Shown here piece by piece: positions 1 to 12,639 of a stretch of DNA of 64,000 bases. This DNA comes from Tragulus kanchil (taxonomy: Eukaryota > Chordata > Mammalia > Artiodactyla > Tragulidae): positions 162,257,001 through 162,321,000 of the forward strand of contig JAIOJX010000005.1 in the NCBI GenBank assembly GCA_022376925.1, written 5' to 3'. The notes under the pieces were generated by a model. The model did no database searches, was not told where the DNA came from, and saw only the letters and a list, made by a program, of their open reading frames with translations. The translations under genes and the position numbers were made by a program. The number at the start of each line of letters is the position of its first letter. Position 1 is the first letter of the stretch.

Positions 1-696
1 CCATTTTCATCTTGGAAATTTAAATATTGCAGAATGGCTCCTAACTTTAGATCGGATAAATTCCAACATTCTCAGCTCAAGGAAGGAGTTTCAGATGTCC
101 AGAAAAGGCAGCCATCCCCTGCTTACAGAGTTTGCATATAGGAATGAAGTACCTGCGGTGTGCCCCGCGAGGCCCTGGTGACCAGGGCAATCCGAGAGCT
201 CCCAAGACTCCAGTCCCCTGTGAAAGAGCTTGCATAGGGACAGGCAGACAAAATTCACAGTGAAGGAAAGATCAGAGTGCCACCAGTGATGTCCTGCATC
301 TTCCTGCAAGCCTCAGTCTGTGGGAGTTGGAGGAAGCCTGAACGGGGGTGTGGAGGGTAAACGTTTATCGTGCGGCCCCCCATAATTCCTGCTGCAGGCG
401 GCACCTTGGCTTTTCTCTGGGGAATCGCTTCCCTGTTATTCCCTCTAGGCTGGTCCCAGGATGGACGTGTGAACCATCCTAGTAAATCAGGATGACGTCT
501 TCCATCCAGCAGTGACTGATTGAGGGGTGATCCAACTCGGGCCAGTAAGACACAACTCTGAGACTTTGTGGAAAATACTGGGAAAGAAGAGTGTCTTCTG
601 GAATTAGTAACCGTGAGGCTGGGGGAGACCCCTGGGGTGGAGGGGAAACTGCTGAGTCTGAAACCCTCACAGAATAGGGTCAGGTTAGGTTTAGGT
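1..696. other. Unassigned sequence, no gene seen
   Basis: Unique-looking sequence upstream of the first Bov-tA. The antisense 169-codon frame at 255-764 runs into the SINE and is not supported as a gene. Confidence 0.5.
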
Positions 697-893
697 TTAG
701 TCTCTAAGTCATGTCTGACTCTTGTGACCCTATGGACTGTAGCCCGCCAGGCTCCTCTGTCCATGGGATTTCCCAGACAAGAATCCTGGCGTGGGTTGCA
801 TTTGCTTCTCTGGGGGATCTTCCTGACCCAGGGGTTGAACTCAGATCTTCATTTCAAGCAGACTCTTTACTGACTGAGCTACCAGAAAGGTCT
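697..893 (-). mobile_element. Bov-tA SINE, antisense
   Basis: The stretch reads as the complement of a tRNA-Glu-derived ruminant SINE. It has the GTCTGACTCTTGTGACCC tail region, then the TCTGTCCATGGGATTT motif, then the complement of the tRNA-like head ending in CTGAGCTACCAG. It is well diverged from the family consensus as I know it, so it is an old insertion. Confidence 0.93.
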
Positions 894-1148
894 AAGGTTA
901 TGAGCGCCTAAGTCCAGCTGTGCTGAAGTACCTCTTCCTGACTTCCCAGCCACTTCAGTAAGGAAACACCTTCTTATCTTATAGTCTAAACTGAGCTAAG
1001 TAAGCATCACCTGCAATGATAGGTGCCCTGCCCTTAGGTGGCAGGTCTTTCACAAAGCAGAGAGTGCTGGCTGTAAACCAGGGGCTCACAAGACAGTCTC
1101 AAATACACCAAGTTAGGATCCCAGAGCAAAGCAAACCTGTGCACCTCT

Positions 1149-1330
1149 AGGTCTTTGCACATGGTGCCGGTCGATGCAATACATTTTCTGTCCCCATGGA
1201 AAGCTCTTACTTATCCTCCAAGACATAGCACCAAGTCACCTCCTCTAGAAGTCCCCTCCTCTCTGTTGGTTCAGCATCCCCCTGCAACCTTATCACACAT
1301 CTGGCCCTGCCCTGTCTGTACCACCCCGCA
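1149..1330 (+). mobile_element. L2 LINE 3-prime fragment
   Basis: The order of motifs matches the L2 3-prime end: TCTTTGCACATGGTGCC, a TCACCTCCTC...GAAGTCCC stretch, then a CT-rich tail. This is a judgement by eye at substantial divergence, with no alignment score available. Confidence 0.55.
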
Positions 1331-1360
1331 GGGTGCTCTGTGGCCTCAAGGCTACACTGC

Positions 1361-3636
1361 CTGGACCAAGTGAGCTGCCTCTCTCCAGGCCCAGAATGAT
1401 CTGTGCGATGCCTCAGAGCTCAGTTTCTCCTACTGGGAGAGTCAAGCAAGAGGTGAAAGGGGAGAATCAAATGGATGAGAAAGATCCCTCCTCCCTAATA
1501 CTATGGAACCAGAAGTGGCTTGTGCGGTAAGATCAAGTTTGCAGTACTGAGTGATCGAATAAGGACTCAGAAGGAAGTAAGGTCCAGCCACAGAGAAACA
1601 AATTGAGTAACACCATTACTCCTAGGACTCAGACCAGGAGCACTCATGGAGCACGTGCGGAACACAGACAGGACTCGTGGCTGCTGGTGCTGTGGATACG
1701 CCTGAAACTTTGGCCCAAGCACCACGCAGCTGGATCCCACCGGGAGGGAGGATTAGAAAGGGACTTGGACGTGGAGAGCGATAGGGGATGCCCCATTATG
1801 CTCCACGCCACGGTGAGAGCCTGGACCTCACTCTTCTCACCCGAACGTGGGCCCTGACACATAGAAGGGAGTCACTCAGAGAGCTTTCTTTCACCCGTTT
1901 GTCCCAAAGCCTTCTTTCAATGGAAGCTGACCCTGGGGTCCCAGTGGAACCAAGGCATGCTTCTCTAACTGGGCTGGTTTGAGGGCTGTGGGCACTGGCA
2001 ACCCCTTCCCTCCTCAGAGCTCATGGATGGATCTCCTTCTCAGAAAAACCAGATCCGCAGCCCTGGTCCTTTTGCCTCTCGCTGGGGCTGTTTACTGCTG
2101 GAAAACGAGACACAGGACAGGAAGCCCAAATACAAAAGGGAGGCTCCCGTCTTCTGAACAGGACGCCAGGAGACTGTGCGTAGGCCTGGGGTATTTGGTG
2201 CCCTTGCTCCCCGTGGCTGCTGGCTTTGCGCTGAAGTCTGCAGTCTTCCTCTGATAGACTAGGACTTGCAGGAACCTCAGCCTCCCTGCTTACAAGCCTA
2301 GAAACCACCCTGAAATCACTCTTCCTCTATACCCTCTTCCAGTCTCAGTAAAGAAGGCGCAACTGCCAAACGTCAAGTAAACATGGAACGCCCCGGAGTA
2401 CCTAGGCTTGAGGCAGAGCCCCAACCTGCAAAGCTACGCAGCTGTGAGAAGTGGGAAGCAGAGGGAATGCAGAGGATCCTGGACCAAGTGAGCTGCCTCT
2501 CCAGGCCCAGAATGATCTGTGCGATGCCTCAGAGCTCAGTTTCTCCTACTGGGAGAGTCAAGCAAGAGGTGAAAGGGGAGAATCAAATGGATGAGAAAGA
2601 TCCTCCTCCCTAATACTATGGAACCAGAAGTGGCTTGTGCGGTAAGATCAAGTTTGCAGTACTGAGTGATCGAATAAGGACTCAGAAGGAAGTAAGGTCC
2701 AGCCACAGAGAAACAAATTGAGTAACACCATTACTCCTAGGACTCAGACCAGGAGCACTCATGGAGCACGTGCGGAACACAGACAGGACTCGTGGCTGCT
2801 GGTGCTGTGGATACGCCTGAAACTTTGGCCCAAGCACCACGCAGCTGGATCCCACCGGGAGGGAGGATTAGAAAGGGACTTGGACGTGGAGAGCGATAGG
2901 GGATGCCCCATTATGCTCCACGCCACGGTGAGAGCCTGGACCTCACTCTTCTCACCCGAACGTGGGCCCTGACACATAGAAGGGAGTCACTCAGAGAGCT
3001 TTCTTTCACCCGTTTGTCCCAAAGCCTTCTTTCAATGGAAGCTGACCCTGGGGTCCCAGTGGAACCAAGGCATGCTTCTCTAACTGGGCTGGTTTGAGGG
3101 CTGTGGGCACTGGCAACCCCTTCCCTCCTCAGAGCTCATGGATGGATCTCCTTCTCAGAAAAACCAGATCCGCAGCCCTGGTCCTTTTGCCTCTCGCTGG
3201 GGCTGTTTACTGCTGGAAAACGAGACACAGGACAGGAAGCCCAAATACAAAAGGGAGGCTCCCGTCTTCTGAACAGGACGCCAGGAGACTGTGCGTAGGC
3301 CTGGGGTATTTGGTGCCCTTGCTCCCCGTGGCTGCTGGCTTTGCGCTGAAGTCTGCAGTCTTCCTCTGATAGACTAGGACTTGCAGGAACCTCAGCCTCC
3401 CTGCTTACAAGCCTAGAAACCACCCTGAAATCACTCTTCCTCTATACCCTCTTCCAGTCTCAGTAAAGAAGGCGCAACTGCCAAACGTCAAGTAAACAGG
3501 ATGTTGCCACTCCTCTCCCCTAGCTGTTGGCGTTCCTTTCTTCCAGTGGAAGTACCTAGGCTTGAGGCAGAGCCCCAACCTGCAAAGCTACGCAGCTGTG
3601 AGAAGTGGGAAGCAGAGGGAATGCAGAGGATCCTGG
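1361..3636. repeat. Tandem duplication 1, unit about 1.12 kb
   Basis: Copy A is 1361-2478 and copy B is 2479-3631. Both begin CTGGACCAAGTGAGCTGCC. The pentamer CTGGA sits at the left edge, at the internal junction (2479) and at the right edge (3632-3636), so the junction has 5 bp microhomology. The copies differ by a 2-base and a 1-base indel near the start. Near the end, copy A has about 15 bases at 2378-2392 where copy B has about 50 (3499-3550). Otherwise they read the same. No gene lies inside. Confidence 0.97.
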
Positions 3637-4635
3637 AGAACAAAGCAGAGGTGTCTCCATGATGGGCCTGGGCGGCTGGGGATGCCCCCTTGGTTTCCAT
3701 CCAGGGAAAGAGCACACTCGGCCAAGAAGACCACTCGCTCCCAAACCAGGACTGCAGGCCTTGGGCTGCAGGGGGCCCTGCCTCCTGGAAAACGAGCTGT
3801 GAGTAAGGAATTCCACGCAGGGGGTACTCCTAACACACAGGTAGCACACAGCCCTTACCATCCAGGAGGATCAGGGGGGACCTAATCCAGCCTGAGGTCA
3901 CCATGTAAGTCCCCTGGAGTGAGCACTACTTAAAAACAAAAGGACAAGAAGGAGCTGGTGAAGTCTGTGGAAGTGAGGGGAATAGGGGGTCAAGAAGGGA
4001 AGGTGCCCAGTAGGGAAAGAGGCGCCAGCCCAGCCTAGGAGATCTGGGGGTGGGGGTGCAAGGTCTTGGGAATAAACAAGGTGACTCTGCAGGTCAAAGT
4101 AGTGAGGGGCATGGGTAAACTGAGGCTCTCAGGGCATTCTAGAGAATGGGGACCAGACAGGAAGCTGGGCAGGAGCTGGAAGCGGGAGGCCACAGAAGGC
4201 CATCAGAAATGGGGAGGTACCCATCAGAGGCAACAAAACACAAGGGAAAACACCTCCAGGCTCCAGAAATAGCCTCATAATTAAGAGGAAAACATTAATG
4301 GTGGGTGACCAGACAGAATCAAAACTTGTGCCCACTTGGTTTTTCCTGAGCAATCTTTGCTAATTAATTCTTAAAGATTCACACAGTGGGATTAAAACAC
4401 TCAGCAATAGAAGCCAAACTAATCGATGCCTTTCCAAACTAATGGAGGGGCTGGAGGCAGGGAGCCGGCTCTGGCCCAAGGTGGAACCCAGGGTGCTCCG
4501 GGCCAGCGGAGTGTTCCCAGAGGGGCAGGGCGCCCCAGGGAGTTCCAGGTGCATGCTTGCTAGAGGTAGTGATACATACATGCAATTACACCTGGCAGAG
4601 GAGCTGCCGAAACCTCAAGGGGGTCAGAGGTGCTT
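3637..4635. other. Unassigned sequence between duplications 1 and 2
   Basis: Overlapping frames of 60-107 codons exist on both strands near 3556-3885, without recognisable domains. No repeat is recognised. Confidence 0.5.
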
Positions 4636-6925
4636 GGACACTGGGAGGAGCTTGAGGCTGCCCTGGTGGGGTGGGCTGTGATGTCCAGGGAGGCCTGGGT
4701 CAGAGGGCTCACTGCCAGAACATGGAGTCAACTCTATACTCACCAGTGGAAGGGTTCGCTCCATCTGTGAATGTCTCCTATGACCCCGTGGTGGCTGAAG
4801 GAAGGATACATGGAACCAGAACACTCAAGTCCCCTTCCTGCCTCTGTTCAGCCAGTGGCCGTGGGTCCCTCTTGGCTCCCAGCTTGGTGGCTCCTGGGCC
4901 GTGGGGCTGACCACAGGAAGCCTGCCAGCTACACACAGAGCTGGGAGGATCCCCTCACAGGTGGAGGGGTACAGACTGAAGTACGGGTAGGACCCATCCT
5001 CCCCGGGCACTCAGCCACCACTTGACATTGGGTCCTCAGCTTTTCAAGGGGCCGTGGAACAAGCGGGACCGAGCATATCAGGAGGCGGCTCTGGTGAGAC
5101 GCTCGGGTCCGAAAGGAGATGGCCCTCCTCATCCAGGGCTCAGGCCTCCGCTGTGGCCTCTGGAAGACTGTGGGTTCCAGGTGGGGCATGGCCCACCCAC
5201 TCAACATAGGGGCTTCAGGCCAGAGGAGGCCTGTTTTCAGGAGCGAGTCTCAGGGCCCGCCTTCGCAGGGAGAGCAGGGGAGGCTGGAAGCAGTACAGAA
5301 TAACTAATTAATGATGGTAAAGTATTGTGGAAGAGGAAAGCGTTGCATAACCACTAAGTGGTGGGGTTATTATTATTCATGCAATATTCATACGGTGCTC
5401 TTCAGCTCTGGAAAGCTTCGCTCAGGAGTCCTCCGGGGCCTGGCGGAAGGGGGCCTGGGCTCAGGGGGTGGGACTGCGGAATGACAGCTGGCCTCGCCTC
5501 AGGGAAGGGACTGAGAAGCTGCAGAGGAAACAGCCACACCCCGCCAGGGAGACCTGGGGAGCGGGGCACCGTGGAGCCATCTGTCACCATCACCAGGTCC
5601 TACTGTGCGCCCAGCTCTGCGTGGGGCATTTCCACTGCAGTTAACTTTTTAAAGGCTGCTTCCCATAGTCGCAGAACCCAGAGCACGCCACAAATCTAAA
5701 TATACAAAGATTAGAGATCAAGCCACTGTCAGGGCTCAACCCACTTCCCCCTGCATGGCCCTGGGGTCTGCTCACCAGCGGACACTGGGAGGAGCTTGAG
5801 GCTGCCCTGGTGGGGTGGGCTGTGATGTCCAGGGAGGCCTGGGTCAGAGGGCTCACTGCCAGAACATGGAGTCAACTCTATACTCACCAGTGGAAGGGTT
5901 CGCTCCATCTGTGAATGTCTCCTATGACCCCGTGGTGGCTGAAGGAAGGATACATGGAACCAGAACACTCAAGTCCCCTTCCTGCCTCTGTTCAGCCAGT
6001 GGCCGTGGGTCCCTCTTGGCTCCCAGCTTGGTGGCTCCTGGGCCGTGGGGCTGACCACAGGAAGCCTGCCAGCTACACACAGAGCTGGGAGGATCCCCTC
6101 ACAGGTGGAGGGGTACAGACTGAAGTACGGGGCGGACCCATCCTCCCCGGGCACTCAGCCACCACTTGACATTGGGTCCTCAGCTTTTCAAGGGGCCGTG
6201 GAACAAGCGGGACCGAGCATATCAGGAGGCGGCTCTGGTGAGACGCTCGGGTCCGAAAGGAGATGGCCCTCCTCATCCAGGGCTCAGGCCTCCGCTGTGG
6301 CCTCTGGAAGACTGTGGGTTCCAGGTGGGGCATGGCCCACCCACTCAACATAGGGGCTTCAGGCCAGAGGAGGCCTGTTTTCAGGAGCGAGTCTCAGGGC
6401 CCGCCTTCGCAGGGAGAGCAGGGGAGGCTGGAAGCAGTACAGAATAACTAATTAATGATGGTAAAGTATTGTGGAAGAGGAAAGCGTTGCATAACCACTA
6501 AGTGGTGGGGTTATTATTATTCATGCAATATTCATACGGTGCTCTTCAGCTCTGGAAAGCTTCGCTCAGGAGTCCTCCGGGGCCTGGCGGAAGGGGGCCT
6601 GGGCTCAGGGGGTGGGACTGCGGAATGACAGCTGGCCTCGCCTCAGGGAAGGGACTGAGAAGCTGCAGAGGAAACAGCCACACCCCGCCAGGGAGACCTG
6701 GGGAGCGGGGCACCGTGGAGCCATCTGTCACCATCACCAGGTCCTACTGTGCGCCCAGCTCTGCGTGGGGCATTTCCACTGCAGTTAACTTTTTAAAGGC
6801 TGCTTCCCATAGTCGCAGAACCCAGAGCACGCCACAAATCTAAATATACAAAGATTAGAGATCAAGCCACTGTCAGGGCTCAACCCACTTCCCCCTGCAT
6901 GGCCCTGGGGTCTGCTCACCAGCGG
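4636..6925. repeat. Tandem duplication 2, unit 1144 bp
   Basis: Copy A is 4636-5779 and copy B is 5780-6923. The only differences I see are at 4987-4989 versus 6131-6133 (GTA versus GGC). The junction reads CACCAGCG/GACACTGGG with at most 2 bp (GG) microhomology. The content is GC-rich unique DNA followed by an AT-rich stretch near 5300-5395. I recognise no gene or transposon in it. Confidence 0.97.
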
Positions 6926-8585
6926 TCAGCCTCTGGAGAGGGAAGCTCAGCCCTGCCTACAGCCCAAGGGTTGCTGAGGTCTTCCGAACAGAGCAGGGGG
7001 GTGTCAGGCTTTGCCTGGGCTTCCTGGAAAGACCAGACCCCCAGGATTCCAGATGAAGCTTGGCTCATTCTGATGTCCCAAAGGGCCTCCCACCAACCAA
7101 CCCCCTGCTTTTCCCACAGGACTCCTCGGCAGCACGAAGGCATCTTCTCAAACTGGACCACCAAGTGGACGGAGGAAGGAGCGCTACCCAGAAGCTGGGT
7201 CTGCATAGGAAATGCGCTCCGTCATAAAAATAGAAGCAGCCCCTCCCTCGGTCTCTAGTTCAGAGCCCCCCACCAAGCTGCGGTCCAAGACCCCTCCCGC
7301 GCCGCTGCCCAGCATGCACACGGGCCCCTCTCTCTTACTTTTGTTCCAGAACTTTTAAGGACTTTCTGTTATAACCAAAAAAAATCCTTGCATTTGGATG
7401 AGTGTGTGATATGGGGGCCTCTCTAAAGCCAGGGAGGGACAGGGGCTTCTCCTGCGAACCCCAGTCCTTTCACAGGGACCTTGCAGCTCATGACAAGCCC
7501 TGTTGTGTCACACGGCTGAATAAGCGGGTGCTGGGGCTCGAACCCCCACCGGCTAAGCTCCTCAGAGTCTCACAGCTTAGCCTGTGGCTCCAGGTTGACC
7601 ACGGGTTTTCTCAAGGTGTCCCATGTGGCTCAGTGACTAGGGAAATCTACAGCTCTGTAAGGAGGGAGCCTGTTCTTCATACCCCAAGGTCGCCCCAGGG
7701 CCCTTCTCTGAGCATCTCCAGAACCTTCCTTAGGTTAGCGTAGCTGCTCTGGGCCATCGCCACCCAGTTCCAAGCCTGTCGGTACAACATTGTCTTCTCT
7801 GGCACAATCTGTCTTCTCTGGCACAATCAGCACTTGGGCCACGCCCTGACCTCAGGCCTATCAGTAGGGGAGCTGGTGTGAGTGTGTAACGCAGCCTTAG
7901 AGGCCAGCGTAGAGCTTGCTGGCGAGGCCCCAGTCACATCCAGCCTCTTCCCCGGTCGGAGGGCTCCCTACTGACATCCAGCCAGCTACACTGGCCTGGG
8001 GTAGAGAGAGGAGCGGCTCTTCCTCTGGGGTTGCTTGAACCGACCTCAGGGTAAGACCTGTTTCTCCTGGACACCACCCCTCATCCTACGACCCTCTCCC
8101 TCTCCCCACCGCCCTCCTTCCACTGCCGCATCTCACACTCCATTCCAGCCTGCACAGCCCTCCCTAGACTCCTCTGAGGCCAACCAGATCTGTCCTGGCT
8201 CCCAGTTCCTGCAGAGCGGCTCCGGGAAGCCGAGCCCCTACCTCATGCACTAACCAGCTCAAACTAGTGCAGTTACTGGGTGTGAGCTGAACAGTGGCTG
8301 ATAAGATGAGATCCCTGTCCTGACGGAGGTGACAGGGTGGCAGAGAGTGAGATCCCCAACAGACAGGCATGGAAACAGTGCTGGGAGAGACCATCTCCAG
8401 TGTCCTGGGGTGGAGGAGGCACATATCCCATCCAACAGGGACAATATATGAAGAGACCTGGAGACCGGATAGGAACTTGATGGATATTCATGGGGTTGGG
8501 GAGCAGGAGCCCTGGGATGGGTCACATGATGGGCTAGGAAGGCCCTGCGACCACGTAAATGCTTGTCTGTCCTGGCAACAGCAGG
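6926..8585. other. Unassigned sequence between duplications 2 and 3
   Basis: GC-moderate DNA with short frames on both strands. The stretch CTGTCTTCTCTGGCACAATC occurs nearly twice in a row (7792-7827), a minor tandem repeat of about 19 bp. Nothing else is recognised. Confidence 0.55.
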
Positions 8586-8633
8586 AAGCTGCTGACGGCT
8601 TTCAGCCAGGAAGAGGCAATAATCAATTCATTC

Positions 8634-8830
8634 TCAAACCCCTCTTCCAGGAAGCCCTCCTGGATAACCTAGTTTGGCTCAAGAGCTCCTGTCTGTTCCC
8701 TCCCTGTTCCTTCATCTCAGCCCTTAATATACCACACTGCAATTGTCCTCTCCATAGACTGTCAACTCCTGGACTCACTTTTTGCATCCCAGCAGAGTCC
8801 TGTGAAAATCACTATTTGGTTAGTATAGGG
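8634..8830 (+). mobile_element. L2 LINE 3-prime fragment (copy A)
   Basis: Contains the typical L2 order: CTTCCAGGAAGCCCTCCTGG, then CACTGCAATTGTC, AGACTGTCAACTCCTGGA, and a CCCAGCAGAGTCC-like end. It lies in duplication 3. Confidence 0.65.
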
Positions 8831-9400
8831 AACAGCCCCTACGCCCATGTATTCCAGTCTCCTGGGTATAGCCCATGGGTCCAGTTTTAGGTCCTTTTCC
8901 CTTGAACCCTGGACATCAACTCCTTGATGACGTGGCCCAAGAGCTTGCACAGGTCTCTGAGGTGGGTGCAGTCAGGTTCCAGGCAGAAATCTCCCCCAAA
9001 GGGGTGAGCTGTTTCATTCAGACAAAATGGAGAGCGTAAGCCCAGTTCATCTTGCTGAGAACCACTAGCCAGTTATTTAATGGAATCAAATTTAATAAAA
9101 GGAGCAGTTCAAGTAATTCTGGTAGATAAAGGCGGGTCTGGGTGTGACAGAGATGCTTCCATGACTTTACAGAGGATGCATGCGTGGTTTAACTGGGGAG
9201 TCAGTGAAGAAGTCTGCTGATCAGTGTGTGAGCCAGGTCAGCTGTAGCTTAGAGCCTTGAGGCTGTGGCTCCCACCCAGGGTGCGAGGAATAGGGGAGCA
9301 TCCCCAGAGACAGACATTCTGATGAGGTTGCTCTTCCTGTCTTCACCTCAAGGGGCACTTGTCCCTTCAGAAGTCTCTAGGGTCAGGGATATGTGTCTGA

Positions 9401-9625
9401 GAGATTGGAAACAAAAATAGGAGAGAAAATCAGTGAAACAAAAACCTGGTTCTTTGAAAAGATCGATCAAACTGACAAAAACCTCTAGCAAGACAACAAA
9501 GGAAGAAAGAGACTGTATGAACTACCACCAGCAGAAATGAAGCAGGGCATCCTACAGGTGCTTCAGGCCTCAGAAAGGTAATAGGAGAATACCATGAAAA
9601 ACTACATGTAAAATCCTGATGACTT
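9401..9625 (+). mobile_element. L1 ORF2 fragment (copy A, cut at junction)
   Basis: Sense L1 ORF2 sequence (AAACCTGGTTCTTTGAAAAG and following), matching the start of the longer L1 at 10460. It stops at the edge of duplication 3 rather than at a natural L1 end. Confidence 0.8.
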
Positions 9626-9692
9626 AAAAGGACCTGATAACTTTTTTAAGCTGCTGACTTTCAGCCAGGAAGAGGCAATAATCAATTCATTC

Positions 9693-9889
9693 TCAAACCC
9701 CTCTTCCAGGAAGCCCTCCTGGATAACCTAGTTTGGCTCAAGAGCTCCTGTCTGTTCCCTCCCTGTTCCTTCATCTCAGCCCTTAATATACCACACTGCA
9801 ATTGTCCTCTCCATAGACTGTCAACTCCTGGACTCACTTTTTGCATCCCAGCAGAGTCCTGTGAAAATCACTATTTGGTTAGTATAGGG
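9693..9889 (+). mobile_element. L2 LINE 3-prime fragment (copy B)
   Basis: Second copy of the fragment at 8634-8830, produced by duplication 3. It is identical by eye and is not an independent insertion. Confidence 0.65.
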
Positions 9890-11655
9890 AACAGCCCCTA
9901 CGCCCATGTATTCCAGTCTCCTGGGTATAGCCCATGGGTCCAGTTTTAGGTCCTTTTCCCTTGAACCCTGGACATCAACTCCTTGATGACGTGGCCCAAG
10001 AGCTTGCACAGGTCTCTGAGGTGGGTGCAGTCAGGTTCCAGGCAGAAATCTCCCCAAGGGCTGAGCTGTTTCATTCAGACAAAATGGAGAGCGTAAGCCC
10101 AGTTCATCTTGCTGAGAACCACTAGCCAGTTATTTAATGGAATCAAATTTAATAAAAGGAGCAGTTCAAGTAATTCTGGTAGATAAAGGCGGGTCTGGGT
10201 GTGACAGAGATGCTTCCATGACTTTACAGAGGATGCATGCGTGGTTTAACTGGGGAGTCAGTGAAGAAGTCTGCTGATCAGTGTGTGAGCCAGGTCAGCT
10301 GTAGCTTAGAGCCTTGAGGCTGTGGCTCCCACCCAGGGTGCGAGGAATAGGGGAGCATCCCCAGAGACAGACATTCTGATGAGGTTGCTCTTCCTGTCTT
10401 CACCTCAAGGGGCACTTGTCCCTTCAGAAGTCTCTAGGGTCAGGGATATGTGTCTGAGAGATTGGAAACAAAAATAGGAGAGAAAATCAGTGAAACAAAA
10501 ACCTGGTTCTTTGAAAAGATCGATCAAACTGACAAAAACCTCTAGCAAGACAACAAAGGAAGAAAGAGACTGTATGAACTACCACCAGCAGAAATGAAGC
10601 AGGGCATCCTACAGGTGCTTCAGGCCTCAGAAAGGTAATAGGAGAATACCATGAAAAACTACATGTAAAATCCTGATGACTTAGACAAAATGGACCAATT
10701 CTTCAAAAATAGAAAGATCACAACTCAACCAACCAATATGAAATAGATACTTTGAACAGCCCTATAGCTATTCAGGGAATTAAATTCATAGTTTACGAAT
10801 TCCCAGTAAAGAAATCTGCAAGCCCAATTTCATGGGACAATTCTAGCAAATGTTTAAAGAAAATATTCACGCCGATTCTGCAGAGTTCCATCCAGAAAAT
10901 AGGAGAGGAAACATTTCCTAATTGATTTTATGAAGCCAGCATTACTGTGACATTAAGACCAGACAAAGTTATTGCAGAAAAAAAAAAAGGAAAGAAAACT
11001 GCAAACGAGTAGCCCCCATGAATATAGATTCAAAATATCAAGTAGAATTCAGCAGTATAAAAGAATTACACATCATGCCAATATGGAGTTTATTTAGGGA
11101 TGCAAAGCTGGTTTGATATTCAAAAATCCATCATGTAATCCACCATAGTTACAAGCTAATGAAGAAAAACTCACCTGACCATATCAAGTGATAAAGGAAA
11201 AGCATTTGATAAAATTCTGCACCCATTCATGACAAAAACTCTCAGAAACTAGGCACAGAGCAAAATTTCTTCAACTTGATAGAGTATCTATCCCAAACTC
11301 TACAGCTAGCATTCAATACTTAGTGGTGAAAAATTAGATATTTTTCCATTAAGATAGAGAATATGCCTGTTAACATGGTACTAAAAGTTCCTGACCATCC
11401 AATAAAACAAGAAAAGGAAGCAAAAGGCATACTCTTCAGAAGAAATTAAACTCCTTGCAGATGATATTATGGTCTATATAGTAAAGTCTAAGAATTAAAT
11501 CCTACAATAAATAAATCAGTTCAACCAAGGGGCAGGATGAAATATAGATATACACACATCAAGTATACTTCTATATACCAACAATTACGCATAGAAAGAG
11601 GAAGGTTAAATACTGTGCAATGTAAGTACTGAATAAATACTTATGTGCAAGTCTG

Positions 11656-11657
<2 letters not shown>

Positions 11658-11707
<50 letters not shown>
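11658..11707. repeat. (TA)n microsatellite
   Basis: About 25 uninterrupted TA units lie inside the L1 fragment. Such tracts can extrude cruciforms and are highly length-polymorphic. Confidence 0.98.
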
Positions 11708-11710
<3 letters not shown>

Positions 11711-12164
11711 GTCTCATATATTAAACACTCCACAATGCTGGGAGAAATTAGAAAAGCATCTTGACAATCAATGAAAAACTCAACATAAAAATTACAGACT
11801 CCTCAAATTGACCTATAGATTTAATGTAATTCCTATCAAAACTCCAGAAAGATTTTTGGTCGATATAGATAAGATTATTCTAATATTTACATAGAAAGGT
11901 AAAGGAGCTACACTTACTAAAATTTTTTTTGAAAAGGAAGAATAAAGTAGTAATGATCACTCTACCATTTTGGAACCTCTATACCTACAGAAACCAATGC
12001 TGTTATATTGGCAGAGGGACAGACGCATCAGTGGAAAAGAGCAAATAACACAGAAGTATTTCGCACAAGTACGGCCAACAGATTTTTGACAAGCAAGCAA
12101 AGTTTATTCAATAGAGGGACGAGCTTTGTATCAACCAATGGTGCTGGAGCAATTGAATATCATA

Positions 12165-12241
12165 GGAGGGAAAGAAGTAGGCAGGGAGGGAGGCAAGAGA
12201 GAGGGAAAGAGGAAGACAGAAGAAAGAAAGAAAAAGGAAAA
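12165..12241 (+). repeat. Purine-rich low-complexity tract
   Basis: About 75 bases of nearly pure A/G (GGGAGGGAGGCAAGAGAGAG and similar) lie inside the L1 fragment. It probably expanded after insertion. Confidence 0.9.
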
Positions 12242-12639
12242 GATTCCCTTGACTTGAATTCACAAATGAACTTGAAATGGATTATAGATTTAAACATAAA
12301 ATAGAAAATGATATACCTTTTAAAAGAAAATATAAGATTAAAATTTTGAGATTTAAGGCTTGGTGAAAACGCAGACATGCTATCAAAAGCATGATCCGTA
12401 AAAGAAAAAAAAATCAGTAAATTAGTTAAAACAGTTTTGTTTGGGGAAAGCCCCTGTGACAAGAATGAAGAGACAAGGTAGTGGCTGAGAGAAACTACTT
12501 GGAGATCACATATCTGACAAAGAGCTCCAATCCAAATATATTAAGACCTCTTAAGATGCTACAGCAAAGGAAAAAAAAAAAAAAAAGCAGTCAACTTAGA
12601 AAATGGATAAAAATCATGAAGAGAATTCTTCTTCTACTA

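Larger units (their letters stand above)
8586..10683. repeat. Tandem duplication 3, unit about 1.06 kb, with filler
   Basis: Copy A is 8586-9625 and copy B is 9648-10683. A 22-base filler (9626-9647, ending in a T-run) lies between them. Copies differ by a 3-base indel after AAGCTGCTGAC and by small changes near 8995 versus 10054. The unit carries an L2 fragment and the first part of an L1. The L1 is cut in copy A and continues past copy B. Confidence 0.96.

Noticed and set aside
255..764. 169-codon antisense frame
   Set aside because: Its start region is translated from an antisense Bov-tA SINE, the remainder has no recognisable domain, and other frames overlap it.
8369..8890. 173-codon sense frame, the longest in the window
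   Set aside because: Much of it runs through an L2 fragment, and it is truncated in the duplicated copy of the same region. No protein family is recognisable.
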